This document shows, one piece after another, positions 16,564-23,592 of a stretch of 64,000 nt of DNA. The stretch comes from Nocardioides glacieisoli (GTDB lineage Bacteria > Actinomycetota > Actinomycetes > Propionibacteriales > Nocardioidaceae), in NCBI RefSeq assembly GCF_004137245.1, contig NZ_SDWS01000009.1, forward strand, positions 62,001-126,000. The letters are read 5' to 3'. Within the stretch, counting starts at the first letter, position 1; each line of letters begins with the position of its first letter. Under the pieces are notes generated by a model. That model was not told the origin of the DNA. It searched no databases and saw nothing but the letters and a program-made list of their open reading frames with translations. The translations under genes and the position numbers were made by a program.

Positions 16564-17489
16564 CAGTCGGCCAGGCTCCGGCCGGTGAGGCGCAGGAACA
16601 CGTCCTCGAGGGTCGAGCGGCGCACGAGCGTGGCGATGGGCTGCAGGCCGCGCTCGATCACCGCGGTGACGACGTCCTCACCGCGGTCGCTGTAGACGAG
16701 CAGCCGGTCGGGCAGCACCTCGACGCGGTCGCCGAGGTCCTCGATCTTCTCGGCCAGCGCCTCGTGCTCGCCGACCCCGAAGCGCAGCTCCGCGACCTCG
16801 CGGGTCGAGTGGGCCTCGATCAGCTCGCGCGGCGAGCCCTCCGCGGCGATCACGCCCTTGTCCATCACGACGAGCCGGTCGCAGAGCTGCTCGGCCTCGT
16901 CCATGTAGTGGGTGGTGATCACGAGCGTCACGCCCGCCTGCTTGAGCCGGAAGAGCTGGTCCCACAGCACGTGGCGCGCCTGCGGGTCGAGGCCGGTGGT
17001 GGGCTCGTCGAGCAGCAGCAGGTCGGGGTTGTTGATCAGGCTGCGGGCGATGGTGAGCCGGCGCTTCATGCCACCGGAGAGGTCCTCGACCTTCGACTTC
17101 GCCTTCTCGGTGATCTGGGCGAACTCGAGCAGCTCGTTGGCCCGGTCGCGGCAGGTGGCGCGGTCGATGCCGAAGTAGCGGCCGTAGATGTAGAGGTTGT
17201 CGAAGACGTTGAGCTCGTTGTCGAGCGTGTCCTCCTGCGGGCAGACGCCGAGGCGGCCGCGGATCGCCGGGCCGTCGGTGGCGGGGTCCAGCCCGAAGAT
17301 CCGGAGCTCGCCGGACGTCACCGGGCTGACCGAGGCGATCATCCTCATCGTGCTCGACTTGCCGGCGCCGTTGGGGCCGAGGAAGCCGAACGCCTCGCCC
17401 TTGCGGACGTCGACGTCGATGCCCTTCACCGCTTCGAAGTCCCCGAAGGACTTGCGCAGTCCGCGCGCCGAGATCATGGAGTGCGTCAC
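16563..17489 (-). CDS. ABC transporter ATPase of the ABC-2 exporter
   Basis: The 308-residue ATPase has Walker A GPNGAGKS (38-45), signature LSGGMKRR (137-144), Walker B LLLLDEPTTGLD (157-168) and switch His194. Its length and C-terminal extension (RRSTLEDVFLRLTGRSL) match NodI/DrrA-type ATPases that power two-permease exporters. The GTG start at 17489 has TAGGGT 8 nt upstream (17498-17503), a probable -10 element, so the mRNA may be leaderless or nearly so. Confidence 0.92.
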   Translation of the reverse strand: MTHSMISARGLRKSFGDFEAVKGIDVDVRKGEAFGFLGPNGAGKSSTMRMIASVSPVTSGELRIFGLDPATDGPAIRGRLGVCPQEDTLDNELNVFDNLYIYGRYFGIDRATCRDRANELLEFAQITEKAKSKVEDLSGGMKRRLTIARSLINNPDLLLLDEPTTGLDPQARHVLWDQLFRLKQAGVTLVITTHYMDEAEQLCDRLVVMDKGVIAAEGSPRELIEAHSTREVAELRFGVGEHEALAEKIEDLGDRVEVLPDRLLVYSDRGEDVVTAVIERGLQPIATLVRRSTLEDVFLRLTGRSLAD

Positions 17490-17534
17490 ATCGAGTGACC
17501 CTAGATCAGCCCGGAGACAACCGACGAACCGCTT

Positions 17535-18689
17535 TCAGCCACCGTTCGCCGGTGTCAGCCGCAGGAGGCGCCCGGCGCCCTCGTCCTCCAGCAGCCAGAT
17601 GGCGCCGTCCGGCGCCTCCTCGACCGCGCGGACCCGCTCCCCCAGGTCGAAGACCTCGGACTCGCCGGCGGTCGTGCCCTCGAGGTCGACCCTGACCAGT
17701 GCCTCGCCCGACAGCGCCCCGAGGAACGCGTCGCCCTGCCAGTCGGCGAAGAGGTCCCCGCCGTAGATCATCAGGCTGCCCGGCGAGATGCTCGGGGTCC
17801 ACGACGCCACCGGGGCCGCGAAGCCGTCGCCCTCGGCGTGGTCGGGGATCTCGCCCCCGCCGTAGTCGCTGCCGTCGGACACCTCGGGCCAGCCGTAGTT
17901 CGAGCCGGCCTCGACGAGGTTGAGCTCGTCGCCGCCCTCGGGACCCATCTCGGAGGACCAGAGCGTCCCGTCGGGCGCGTGCTCGAGACCGAGCGGGTTG
18001 CGGTGGCCCCACGTCCAGATCTCCGCGGTGACGCCGCCTCGGTCGGCCAGCGGGTTGCCCGGCGCGGGGTCGCCGTCGAGGGTCAGCCGCACGATCGTGC
18101 CGAGGGTGTTGGACGTGTCCTGGGCGGGATCGCCCTGCTGGCGATCGCCCGAGGAGACGAAGAGGTGCTCGCCGTCCGGGGAGAAGGCCAGCCGGTGGCT
18201 CAGGTGTCCGTCCCCGCTCGTCCTCGGCGTCTGGCGCCAGACCACCTCGAGGCCGTCGAGGCGCGGCGCCTCGCCCTCGGTGACCAGGCGGGCCCGGCCG
18301 ACGACCGCCCCGATCCCGCCGTCGCCCTCCTCGGCCCAGCTGAGGTAGACGGTGCCGTCCTCGTCGTACGACGGTGCCGGCAGCACGTCGCCCAGACCGG
18401 CCTGCCCGCTGTCGGCCACCGTCGGCACGCCGGCGACCTCGACGCGCTCCCCGCTGTCCGCGTCGCGCAGGTGGAGCACCCCGCTCCGTTCGGTCACGAG
18501 CAGGTCACCGTCGGGCAGGAAGGCCATCGCCCACGGTTCGTCGAAGCGGTCGAGCTCCTCGACCTCGAAGGGCCAGTCCCGGTCACCGGAGGCGGTCGCG
18601 GGCCCCAGCGCGCCTGAGGAGGCGCTGTCGGCGCACCCGGCCGTCAGCGCAGCCACGATCCCGGCGAGCACGATCGGCGCTGACTTCAT
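17535..18689 (-). CDS. PQQ-type aldose sugar dehydrogenase, lipoprotein
   Basis: The 384-residue protein begins with a lipoprotein signal peptide; the lipobox LTAGC puts the lipidated Cys at 19. The rest is a six-bladed beta-propeller of the glucose/sorbosone dehydrogenase family (PF07995): DEPWAMAFLPDGDLLVTER, GTIVRLTLDGDPAPGNP, WTWGHRNPLGLEHAPDGTLW, GGDELNLVEAGSNYGWPEV. Members oxidise aldoses outside the membrane with PQQ. Whether this organism makes PQQ is not shown here. It is divergent from the epimerase gene across 72 nt. Confidence 0.9.
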   Translation of the reverse strand: MKSAPIVLAGIVAALTAGCADSASSGALGPATASGDRDWPFEVEELDRFDEPWAMAFLPDGDLLVTERSGVLHLRDADSGERVEVAGVPTVADSGQAGLGDVLPAPSYDEDGTVYLSWAEEGDGGIGAVVGRARLVTEGEAPRLDGLEVVWRQTPRTSGDGHLSHRLAFSPDGEHLFVSSGDRQQGDPAQDTSNTLGTIVRLTLDGDPAPGNPLADRGGVTAEIWTWGHRNPLGLEHAPDGTLWSSEMGPEGGDELNLVEAGSNYGWPEVSDGSDYGGGEIPDHAEGDGFAAPVASWTPSISPGSLMIYGGDLFADWQGDAFLGALSGEALVRVDLEGTTAGESEVFDLGERVRAVEEAPDGAIWLLEDEGAGRLLRLTPANGG

Positions 18690-18761
18690 GGGTCCATGGT
18701 GCGTGCCGCCACCAACCCGGCCGGGCGCGCGCCGTGGGGACGTGCCCGGTAGGAAGGAGGC

Positions 18762-19664
18762 ATGCGGATCTTCCTCACCGGTGGCAGCGGCAAGGCCGGC
18801 CGGCACGTCGCCCCCTACCTCGCCGAGCAGGGCCACCAGGTCACCAACGCCGACCTCGTGCCCCTCGACCACCCCGACGTCATCGACCTGCGGGTCGACC
18901 TCACCGACGCCGGCGAGGTCTACTCCGCCCTCGCCGGGTTGGCGACGTTCGACGAGCTCGACATGCCCGAGAAGCCGACGTACGGCGCCGTCGTGCACCT
19001 CGCCGCGATCCCGGCGATCCTCAAGCAGGCGGACGCCGCGACCTACGCCACCAACGTCCTCAGCACCTACAACATCCTCGAGGCAGCGACCCGGCTCGGC
19101 ATCCCCAAGGTCGTCTTCGCGAGCTCGGAGACGACGTACGGCATCTGCTTCGCGCAGGGTGAGCGCAAGCCGCTCTACGTGCCCGTCGACGAGGAGCACC
19201 CGACGGTCCCCGAGGACTCCTACGCCATGTCCAAGGTGGCCGGCGAGGTGACGGCGCGGTCGTTCCACGCGCGCTCCGGCGCGGACATCTACGGCCTGCG
19301 GATCAACAACGTCATCGAGCCGCACGAGTACGCCGAGATGTTTCCCGACTTCCTCGCCGACCCGTCGCTGCGCCGGCGCAACCTGTTCGCCTACATCGAC
19401 GTGCGCGACCTCGGGCACATGGTGCAGCGGTGCCTGGAGACCGACGGCCTGGGCTTCGAGGTCTTCAACGTCGCGAACCCCGACATGTCGGTGGCCGCGA
19501 CGACCGACGAGGTCATCGCGCGGTTCTACGACGGGGTCGAGGTGCGTCGCGAGATGGGACGCGACGAGACCTTCTTCGCCATCGACAAGGCACGCGAGCT
19601 GGTCGGCTTCGACCCGCAGCACTCCTGGCGCGACGTGCTGGACGACCCGCGCCGCGACGCCTGA
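18762..19664 (+). CDS. NAD-dependent epimerase/dehydratase (extended SDR)
   Basis: The 300-residue protein has the Rossmann loop TGGSGKAG (6-13) and an extended-SDR active site DSYAMSK, the Tyr-x3-Lys pair, with the Ser/Thr in ASSETTYG. The shape is close to UDP-sugar 4-epimerases and related sugar-nucleotide dehydrogenases. The substrate is unknown. TAGGAA followed by GGAGGC immediately precedes the ATG; the GGAGG is only one base from the ATG, so it is a poor ribosome-binding site and a near-leaderless start is possible. Confidence 0.87.
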   Translation: MRIFLTGGSGKAGRHVAPYLAEQGHQVTNADLVPLDHPDVIDLRVDLTDAGEVYSALAGLATFDELDMPEKPTYGAVVHLAAIPAILKQADAATYATNVLSTYNILEAATRLGIPKVVFASSETTYGICFAQGERKPLYVPVDEEHPTVPEDSYAMSKVAGEVTARSFHARSGADIYGLRINNVIEPHEYAEMFPDFLADPSLRRRNLFAYIDVRDLGHMVQRCLETDGLGFEVFNVANPDMSVAATTDEVIARFYDGVEVRREMGRDETFFAIDKARELVGFDPQHSWRDVLDDPRRDA

Positions 19665-19665
19665 G

Positions 19666-20559
19666 TCAGCGCGACCGGGCCTGTCCGATCGCGGCAGCGA
19701 TGGCCGCGACGTGGTCCGGGGTGGATCCGCAGCACCCGCCGACGAGGTCGATGCCGAGGTCGGAGACGCGACCCGCGTGCGCGGCCATGTCCTCCGCGCT
19801 GGCGTCGTACTCGAAGTGGTCGCCGACGACCTGCGGCAGGCCTGCGTTGGACTGGGCGACCAGCAGGAGGCCGTCTGGTCGCGCCGCCGCCATCTCCGCG
19901 GCGATCAGCTCCATCTCCTCGGGCCCGCGACCACAGTTGGCACCGACGGCGTCCGCGCCGGCAGCCGCGAGGTGGACCACGGCGTCGCCGGGACGCACCC
20001 CCATCATCGTGCGGAGGTTGGTGTCGAAGCTCATGGTCACGACGACCGGCAGGTCGGGCGCGACCTCGCGGGCCGCAGCCAGCGCGGCGTCCGCCTCGGC
20101 GAGGTCGCTCAGCGTCTCGACGAGCACGAGGTCGATCCCACCGTCGACCAGCGCGGCCAGCTGCTCGGCGAAGAGGGCCTGGGTCTCCTCGGCGGTCAGC
20201 GTCCCGAGCGGCGCCATCAGCTCTCCGGTCGGGCCGAGGTCGCCGGCCACGAGCAGCCCGCGCCCGTCGGCGACCGAGCGGGCCACCTGCGCGGCGTTCC
20301 GGTTCACCTCGGCCAGGCGGTCGCCGAGGCCGTGCATGTCGAGGCGCGGTCGCGTGCCGCCGAAGGTGTTGGTGGTCAGCACGCGCGCGCCAGCGTCGGC
20401 GTACGCCGTGTGCGCCGCGCGGACCGCGTCCTGGTTCTCCAGGTTCCAGAGCTCGCCCGGGTCCCCGTCCTCGAGTCCGCTGTCCTGGAGCAAGGTGCCC
20501 ATCGCGCCGTCGAGGAGGAGGGGCCGGTGGTCGCCGATGAGGGCTGCGAGGCGGTTCAT
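19666..20559 (-). CDS. Homocysteine S-methyltransferase (betaine-homocysteine methyltransferase-like)
   Basis: The 297-residue enzyme has the Pfam S-methyl_trans barrel. The three zinc ligands are intact: C209 in GANCGRG and C276-C277 in GGCCGST. DGAMGTLLQDSG and TNTFGGTRPRL are further family marks. It should transfer a methyl group from betaine, S-methylmethionine or a similar donor to homocysteine to give methionine. The start overlaps the stop of the upstream 97-residue gene (ATGA). It is convergent with the epimerase, with one base between stops. Confidence 0.88.
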   Translation of the reverse strand: MNRLAALIGDHRPLLLDGAMGTLLQDSGLEDGDPGELWNLENQDAVRAAHTAYADAGARVLTTNTFGGTRPRLDMHGLGDRLAEVNRNAAQVARSVADGRGLLVAGDLGPTGELMAPLGTLTAEETQALFAEQLAALVDGGIDLVLVETLSDLAEADAALAAAREVAPDLPVVVTMSFDTNLRTMMGVRPGDAVVHLAAAGADAVGANCGRGPEEMELIAAEMAAARPDGLLLVAQSNAGLPQVVGDHFEYDASAEDMAAHAGRVSDLGIDLVGGCCGSTPDHVAAIAAAIGQARSR

Positions 20560-20849
20560 GCGGTCAGTCCGTCCAGGTAGTCGGCGATGCGGTCGGCGGG
20601 CCACTCGCGGTCGAGCTCGGCGCTGACGCGGTCGAGCACCTCCGCCGGCGCACCGTCGGCCTCGGTCCAGGGCGAGCGCTCCCAACCCTCGAGGTAGTCG
20701 GTCGCGCCGGTGTCGCCGAGCCGCATCGCGGCCTCGTCGATCGCCTCCTGGAACCTCGCCGCGAGCTGCACCTTCGCGGTCTCCTCGCCCGACCGGGCCG
20801 CGACCATCGACGGCAGCTCGCGCCACCGCGTCACCTGGAACTCCGTCAT
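20556..20849 (-). CDS. 'Virulence factor' family small protein coupled to the homocysteine methyltransferase
   Basis: The 97-residue soluble protein begins TEFQVTRWRELPSMVAAR and ends DRIADYLDGL. It matches the small family labelled 'virulence factor' (PF13769), which is found beside methylenetetrahydrofolate reductase and homocysteine methyltransferase genes. Despite its name, the context points to methyl-group metabolism. Function is unknown. Its stop overlaps the methyltransferase start. TAGGCT lies 6 nt before the ATG (20856-20861), a leaderless layout. Confidence 0.78.
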   Translation of the reverse strand: MTEFQVTRWRELPSMVAARSGEETAKVQLAARFQEAIDEAAMRLGDTGATDYLEGWERSPWTEADGAPAEVLDRVSAELDREWPADRIADYLDGLTA

Positions 20850-20855
20850 GCCACG

Positions 20856-20861
20856 AGCCTA
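20856..20861 (-). promoter_or_regulatory. Leaderless -10 element of the 20556-20849 gene
   Basis: TAGGCT on the minus strand is followed by 6 nt and the ATG at 20849; there is no ribosome-binding site. Confidence 0.55.
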
Positions 20862-20923
20862 GGGCGGGTGGTCGAGCGCAGGGAGGGTGTCCCGACGCGT
20901 GGGCCGCGTTCGACGGGCGTGCC

Positions 20924-20929
20924 TAGTCT
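20924..20929 (+). promoter_or_regulatory. Leaderless -10 element of the DUF2071 gene
   Basis: TAGTCT is followed by 6 nt (GGAGAA) and the GTG at 20936. The purine run is only 0-1 nt from the GTG, too close to act as a ribosome-binding site. Confidence 0.55.
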
Positions 20930-20935
20930 GGAGAA

Positions 20936-21673
20936 GTGATCGAGCCGGTGTCACCCGACGCCCCGGCCCTGCGTGGGCGCGTGCTGATGAGCCAGGACTG
21001 GCGCGACCTCACCTTCCTCCACTGGGCGGTCGATCCCGCCCTGGTCGCGGACCGGATGCCGGCGGGCGTGCGCCCCGACGTCCTCGAGGGCCGCACCTAT
21101 GTCGGGCTCATCCCCTTCCGCATGGTCGACGCCGGGCCCGGCCGCGGTCCGGCCGTCCCCTGGGCCGGGACCTTCCTCGAGACCAACGTGCGGCTCTACT
21201 CCGTCGACGACACCGGCCGCCGCGGCATCGTCTTCCTCAGCCTCGACACCGACCGCGCCCTCGTCGTCGCCGGCGCCCGTGCCGGCTTCGGCGTGCCCTA
21301 CCGCTGGGCGCGGATGCGACACCGTGCGGAGGGCGGTGACCACACCTACGACGCGCGGCTGCGCTGGCCGGGCACGCGCGCGTCGAGCCACGTCGTCGTA
21401 CGCCCCGGCGCGCAGCGCGAGCCCACGGACCTCGACCACTTCCTGAGCGCCCGCTGGGGGCTGCACACGCGGTGGGGCGGCCGCACGCTCTACGTCCCCA
21501 ACCACCACGAGCCCTGGCCGGTCCACGACGCGGAGGTGCTGGCGCTCGACGACGGGTTGATGGCGTCCGTCGGGCTCCCCGGCCTGGCCGACCGGGCCCC
21601 CGACCACGTGGGGTTCAGTCCCGGGGTGCACACCGACTTCGGGTTCCCCGTCGACGCGCGCCGCCCGCGCTGA
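20936..21673 (+). CDS. DUF2071 (YqjF-type) protein
   Basis: The 245-residue protein has the DUF2071 layout: MSQDWRDLTFLHWAVDPALVADRMPAG at the start, GLIPFRMVDAG, FLETNVRLYSVDD, GVPYRWARM and a C-terminal FSPGVHTDFGFP. The fold is related to acetoacetate decarboxylase-like barrels, but family members have no assigned reaction. It is soluble, with no signal peptide. It is the first of three adjacent plus-strand genes, each with its own leaderless-type promoter. Confidence 0.83.
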   Translation: MIEPVSPDAPALRGRVLMSQDWRDLTFLHWAVDPALVADRMPAGVRPDVLEGRTYVGLIPFRMVDAGPGRGPAVPWAGTFLETNVRLYSVDDTGRRGIVFLSLDTDRALVVAGARAGFGVPYRWARMRHRAEGGDHTYDARLRWPGTRASSHVVVRPGAQREPTDLDHFLSARWGLHTRWGGRTLYVPNHHEPWPVHDAEVLALDDGLMASVGLPGLADRAPDHVGFSPGVHTDFGFPVDARRPR

Positions 21674-21686
21674 CCTCGCACTCATT

Positions 21687-21725
21687 GGGGAAGCTCGCCG
21701 TGACATGTCACGAGCGATCTTCCCC
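21687..21725. repeat. 39-bp near-perfect inverted repeat between DUF2071 and deaminase genes
   Basis: GGGGAAG at 21687-21693 pairs with CTTCCCC at 21719-21725. The interior pairs through TCGC/GCGA to a central perfect palindrome GTGACATGTCAC, with only one mismatch and one bulge. The element begins 13 nt after the DUF2071 stop and ends 9 nt before the -10 of the deaminase gene, overlapping the expected -35 region. It could terminate the first transcript, act as an operator for the second gene, or both. No U-tract follows. Confidence 0.7.
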
Positions 21726-21734
21726 GTTGCGGCC

Positions 21735-21740
21735 TACTGT
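21735..21740 (+). promoter_or_regulatory. Leaderless -10 element of the deaminase gene
   Basis: TACTGT is followed by 6 nt (CGGCGG) and the ATG at 21747, with no ribosome-binding site. This supports 21747 over an in-frame upstream ATG at 21705 that lies inside the inverted repeat. Confidence 0.6.
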
Positions 21741-21746
21741 CGGCGG

Positions 21747-22229
21747 ATGGACGACCTCACCCCTGACGATCTCCACCACCTCCGCCGCTGCGTGGCGCTC
21801 GCCCGCGAGGCGCTGGACGCGGGCGCCGAGCCCTTCGGCTCGCTGCTGGTCGATCCCGGCGGCACGGTGCTGCGCGAGGAGCGCAACGAGACCTCGGCCG
21901 GCGACCAGACCCGGCACCCCGAGCTCGAGCTCGCCCGGTGGGCGGCGACGAACGTCGCGGAGGACGTACGCCCCCGGTGCATCGTCTACACGTCCGGGGA
22001 GCACTGCCCGATGTGCTCCGCCGGCCACGCGTGGGTCGGCCTCGGGCGGATCGTGTACGCCGGCTCGACCGCGCAGCTCTCCGCGTGGCGGTCGTCCTGG
22101 GGCCTGGCCGCCGGGCCGGTGCTGCCCCTGTCGATCAACGCCGTCGCGCCCGGCGTACCCGTCTCCGGGCCCGCGCCCGAGCTCGAGGTCGAGCTGCGGG
22201 AGCTGCACCAGCGAGCGGCAGGGGGCTAG
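21747..22229 (+). CDS. Nucleoside/cytidine deaminase-like zinc enzyme
   Basis: The 160-residue protein has the deaminase zinc site: H57-P-E59 in TRHPELELAR and C87-x2-C90 in EHCPMCSAGH. These bind Zn and supply the catalytic Glu. The usual His-Ala-Glu is His-Pro-Glu here. The size and PCxxC-like motif fit guanine, cytosine or tRNA-adenosine deaminase relatives; tRNA deaminases usually have TLEPC, which is absent, so a free base or nucleoside is more likely. It is flanked by single-gene units and has its own promoter. Confidence 0.82.
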   Translation: MDDLTPDDLHHLRRCVALAREALDAGAEPFGSLLVDPGGTVLREERNETSAGDQTRHPELELARWAATNVAEDVRPRCIVYTSGEHCPMCSAGHAWVGLGRIVYAGSTAQLSAWRSSWGLAAGPVLPLSINAVAPGVPVSGPAPELEVELRELHQRAAGG

Positions 22230-22279
22230 CCGGCGAAGGGGACGACGGACGTCCGCCTGACCGAGGTGGCGCAGCGGAC

Positions 22280-22285
22280 TAGAGT
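22280..22285 (+). promoter_or_regulatory. Leaderless -10 element of the CDP-glycerol transferase gene
   Basis: TAGAGT is followed by 6 nt (TCGTAC) and the GTG at 22292. A 10-bp palindrome CGGACGTCCG lies upstream at 22246-22255. Confidence 0.6.
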
Positions 22286-22291
22286 TCGTAC

Positions 22292-23425
22292 GTGAACGAC
22301 GTGCACGTGATCGCCTACTTCGCCGGCGACCCGACCCGGACCTACCAGCTGGCCCAGTGGCTGGAGGTCCTCGAGATCCTCGACGGCGTGCACCCGGTGG
22401 CGCTGGTCCTCCGAGACCCCTCCTCCGCGGCGCTCATCGGCTCGCGCACGACCCTGCCCGTCCTCGTCGCCGAGACGTTCCCGGAGCTCACCGAGCTCTA
22501 CGCCGACCTCGACGCCCAGGTCGTCCTCTACTGCAACAACGCGGTGCTCAACTTCGAGTCCCTCGTCGACGCCCGCCGGCTGCACGTCCACATCAACCAC
22601 GGCGAGAGCGACAAGCAGTCGATGGCGAGCAACAACGCCAAGGCCTACGACCGGGTCTTCGTCGCCGGCGATGCTGCCGTCCAGCGCTACGTGACCGGGC
22701 TTCTCGACTTCGACGCCACCCGTCTGGTGCGCATCGGTCGGCCCCAGCTCGACCTGCCGCGCACGCCGCTGCTGCCGCCCACCGAGCGGCGTACGGTCCT
22801 CTACGCCCCCACGTGGGAGGGCGACGCCGACTACAACGACTACACGTCGATCGACACGCTCGGCGAGACGATCGTGCGGGCGATCCTCGAGGTCCCCGAC
22901 GTGCGCCTGGCCTACAAGCCGCACCCGAAGGTGACGACCAGCCTCACCCCGGCCATCGCCGAGGCGCACGACGCCATCGTGCGCATCGTCGCCGAGGCGG
23001 CCCGGCTCGACCCGGACGCCGGCCACACGCAGGTCTTCAGCGGTGACATCCTCGCGGTGATGCCGGGTTGCGACGCGATGGTCACCGACGTGTCCTCCGT
23101 CGGCCTGGACTGGCTCTACCTCCACACCGACAAGCCGATCGTCCTGACCGACCGCCACCGGGACCTGGCGTCCCTCCTGGTCGAGGTCCCGATCAGCCGG
23201 TGCGCGGACGTCGTCGACGAGACGAGCGTCGACACGCTGACCGCGCTCCTCGCCGAGCGCCTCGCGCACGACGAGCACCACTTCGCCCGCATCGCGATGC
23301 GGCACCACTACTTCGACGACCTGCGGGTGGGCGACAGCACCGCGCGCTTCCTGGACTCGGTGGGCGAGCTGGTGGCGCTGCGAGAGCGACTGGTCGACGG
23401 TGGGTCGGCTGCGATCACTGCCTGA
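22292..23425 (+). CDS. CDP-glycerol:glycerophosphate glycerophosphotransferase family protein
   Basis: The 377-residue protein matches the TagB/TagF-type family (PF04464). Visible blocks are HVHINHGESDKQS, RTVLYAPTWEG, LAYKPHPKV, and the C-terminal donor-site region PGCDAMVTDVSSVGLDWLYL with KPIVLTD. Such peripheral membrane enzymes add polyol phosphate to wall teichoic acid-like polymers from CDP-glycerol or CDP-ribitol. The polymer made here is unknown. It has no neighbouring wall-polymer genes, and a terminator follows at 23490. Confidence 0.85.
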   Translation: MNDVHVIAYFAGDPTRTYQLAQWLEVLEILDGVHPVALVLRDPSSAALIGSRTTLPVLVAETFPELTELYADLDAQVVLYCNNAVLNFESLVDARRLHVHINHGESDKQSMASNNAKAYDRVFVAGDAAVQRYVTGLLDFDATRLVRIGRPQLDLPRTPLLPPTERRTVLYAPTWEGDADYNDYTSIDTLGETIVRAILEVPDVRLAYKPHPKVTTSLTPAIAEAHDAIVRIVAEAARLDPDAGHTQVFSGDILAVMPGCDAMVTDVSSVGLDWLYLHTDKPIVLTDRHRDLASLLVEVPISRCADVVDETSVDTLTALLAERLAHDEHHFARIAMRHHYFDDLRVGDSTARFLDSVGELVALRERLVDGGSAAITA

Positions 23426-23489
23426 CGGACGTCAGTCGATCAGCCAGACAAGAAGCTCGGCTCCGGCACCGCCTCGACCCTGGCGGCAT

Positions 23490-23520
23490 ACGACATCCCC
23501 GGCGCCCGATCGGATGTCGT
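23490..23520 (+). terminator. Intrinsic terminator after the CDP-glycerol transferase gene
   Basis: ACGACATCC (23490-23498) pairs perfectly with GGATGTCGT (23512-23520) around a 13-nt GC-rich loop and is followed by TT. It lies 64 nt after the stop and 72 nt before the lhr start. The 23426-23592 gap holds nothing else recognisable. Confidence 0.7.
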
Positions 23521-23592
23521 TTCCCGCCACCCTCGGCCGCGGAACCCCAAAGGGCGGGGCCGATGTCCCACCCTGCTGACAGACTGCACAGC

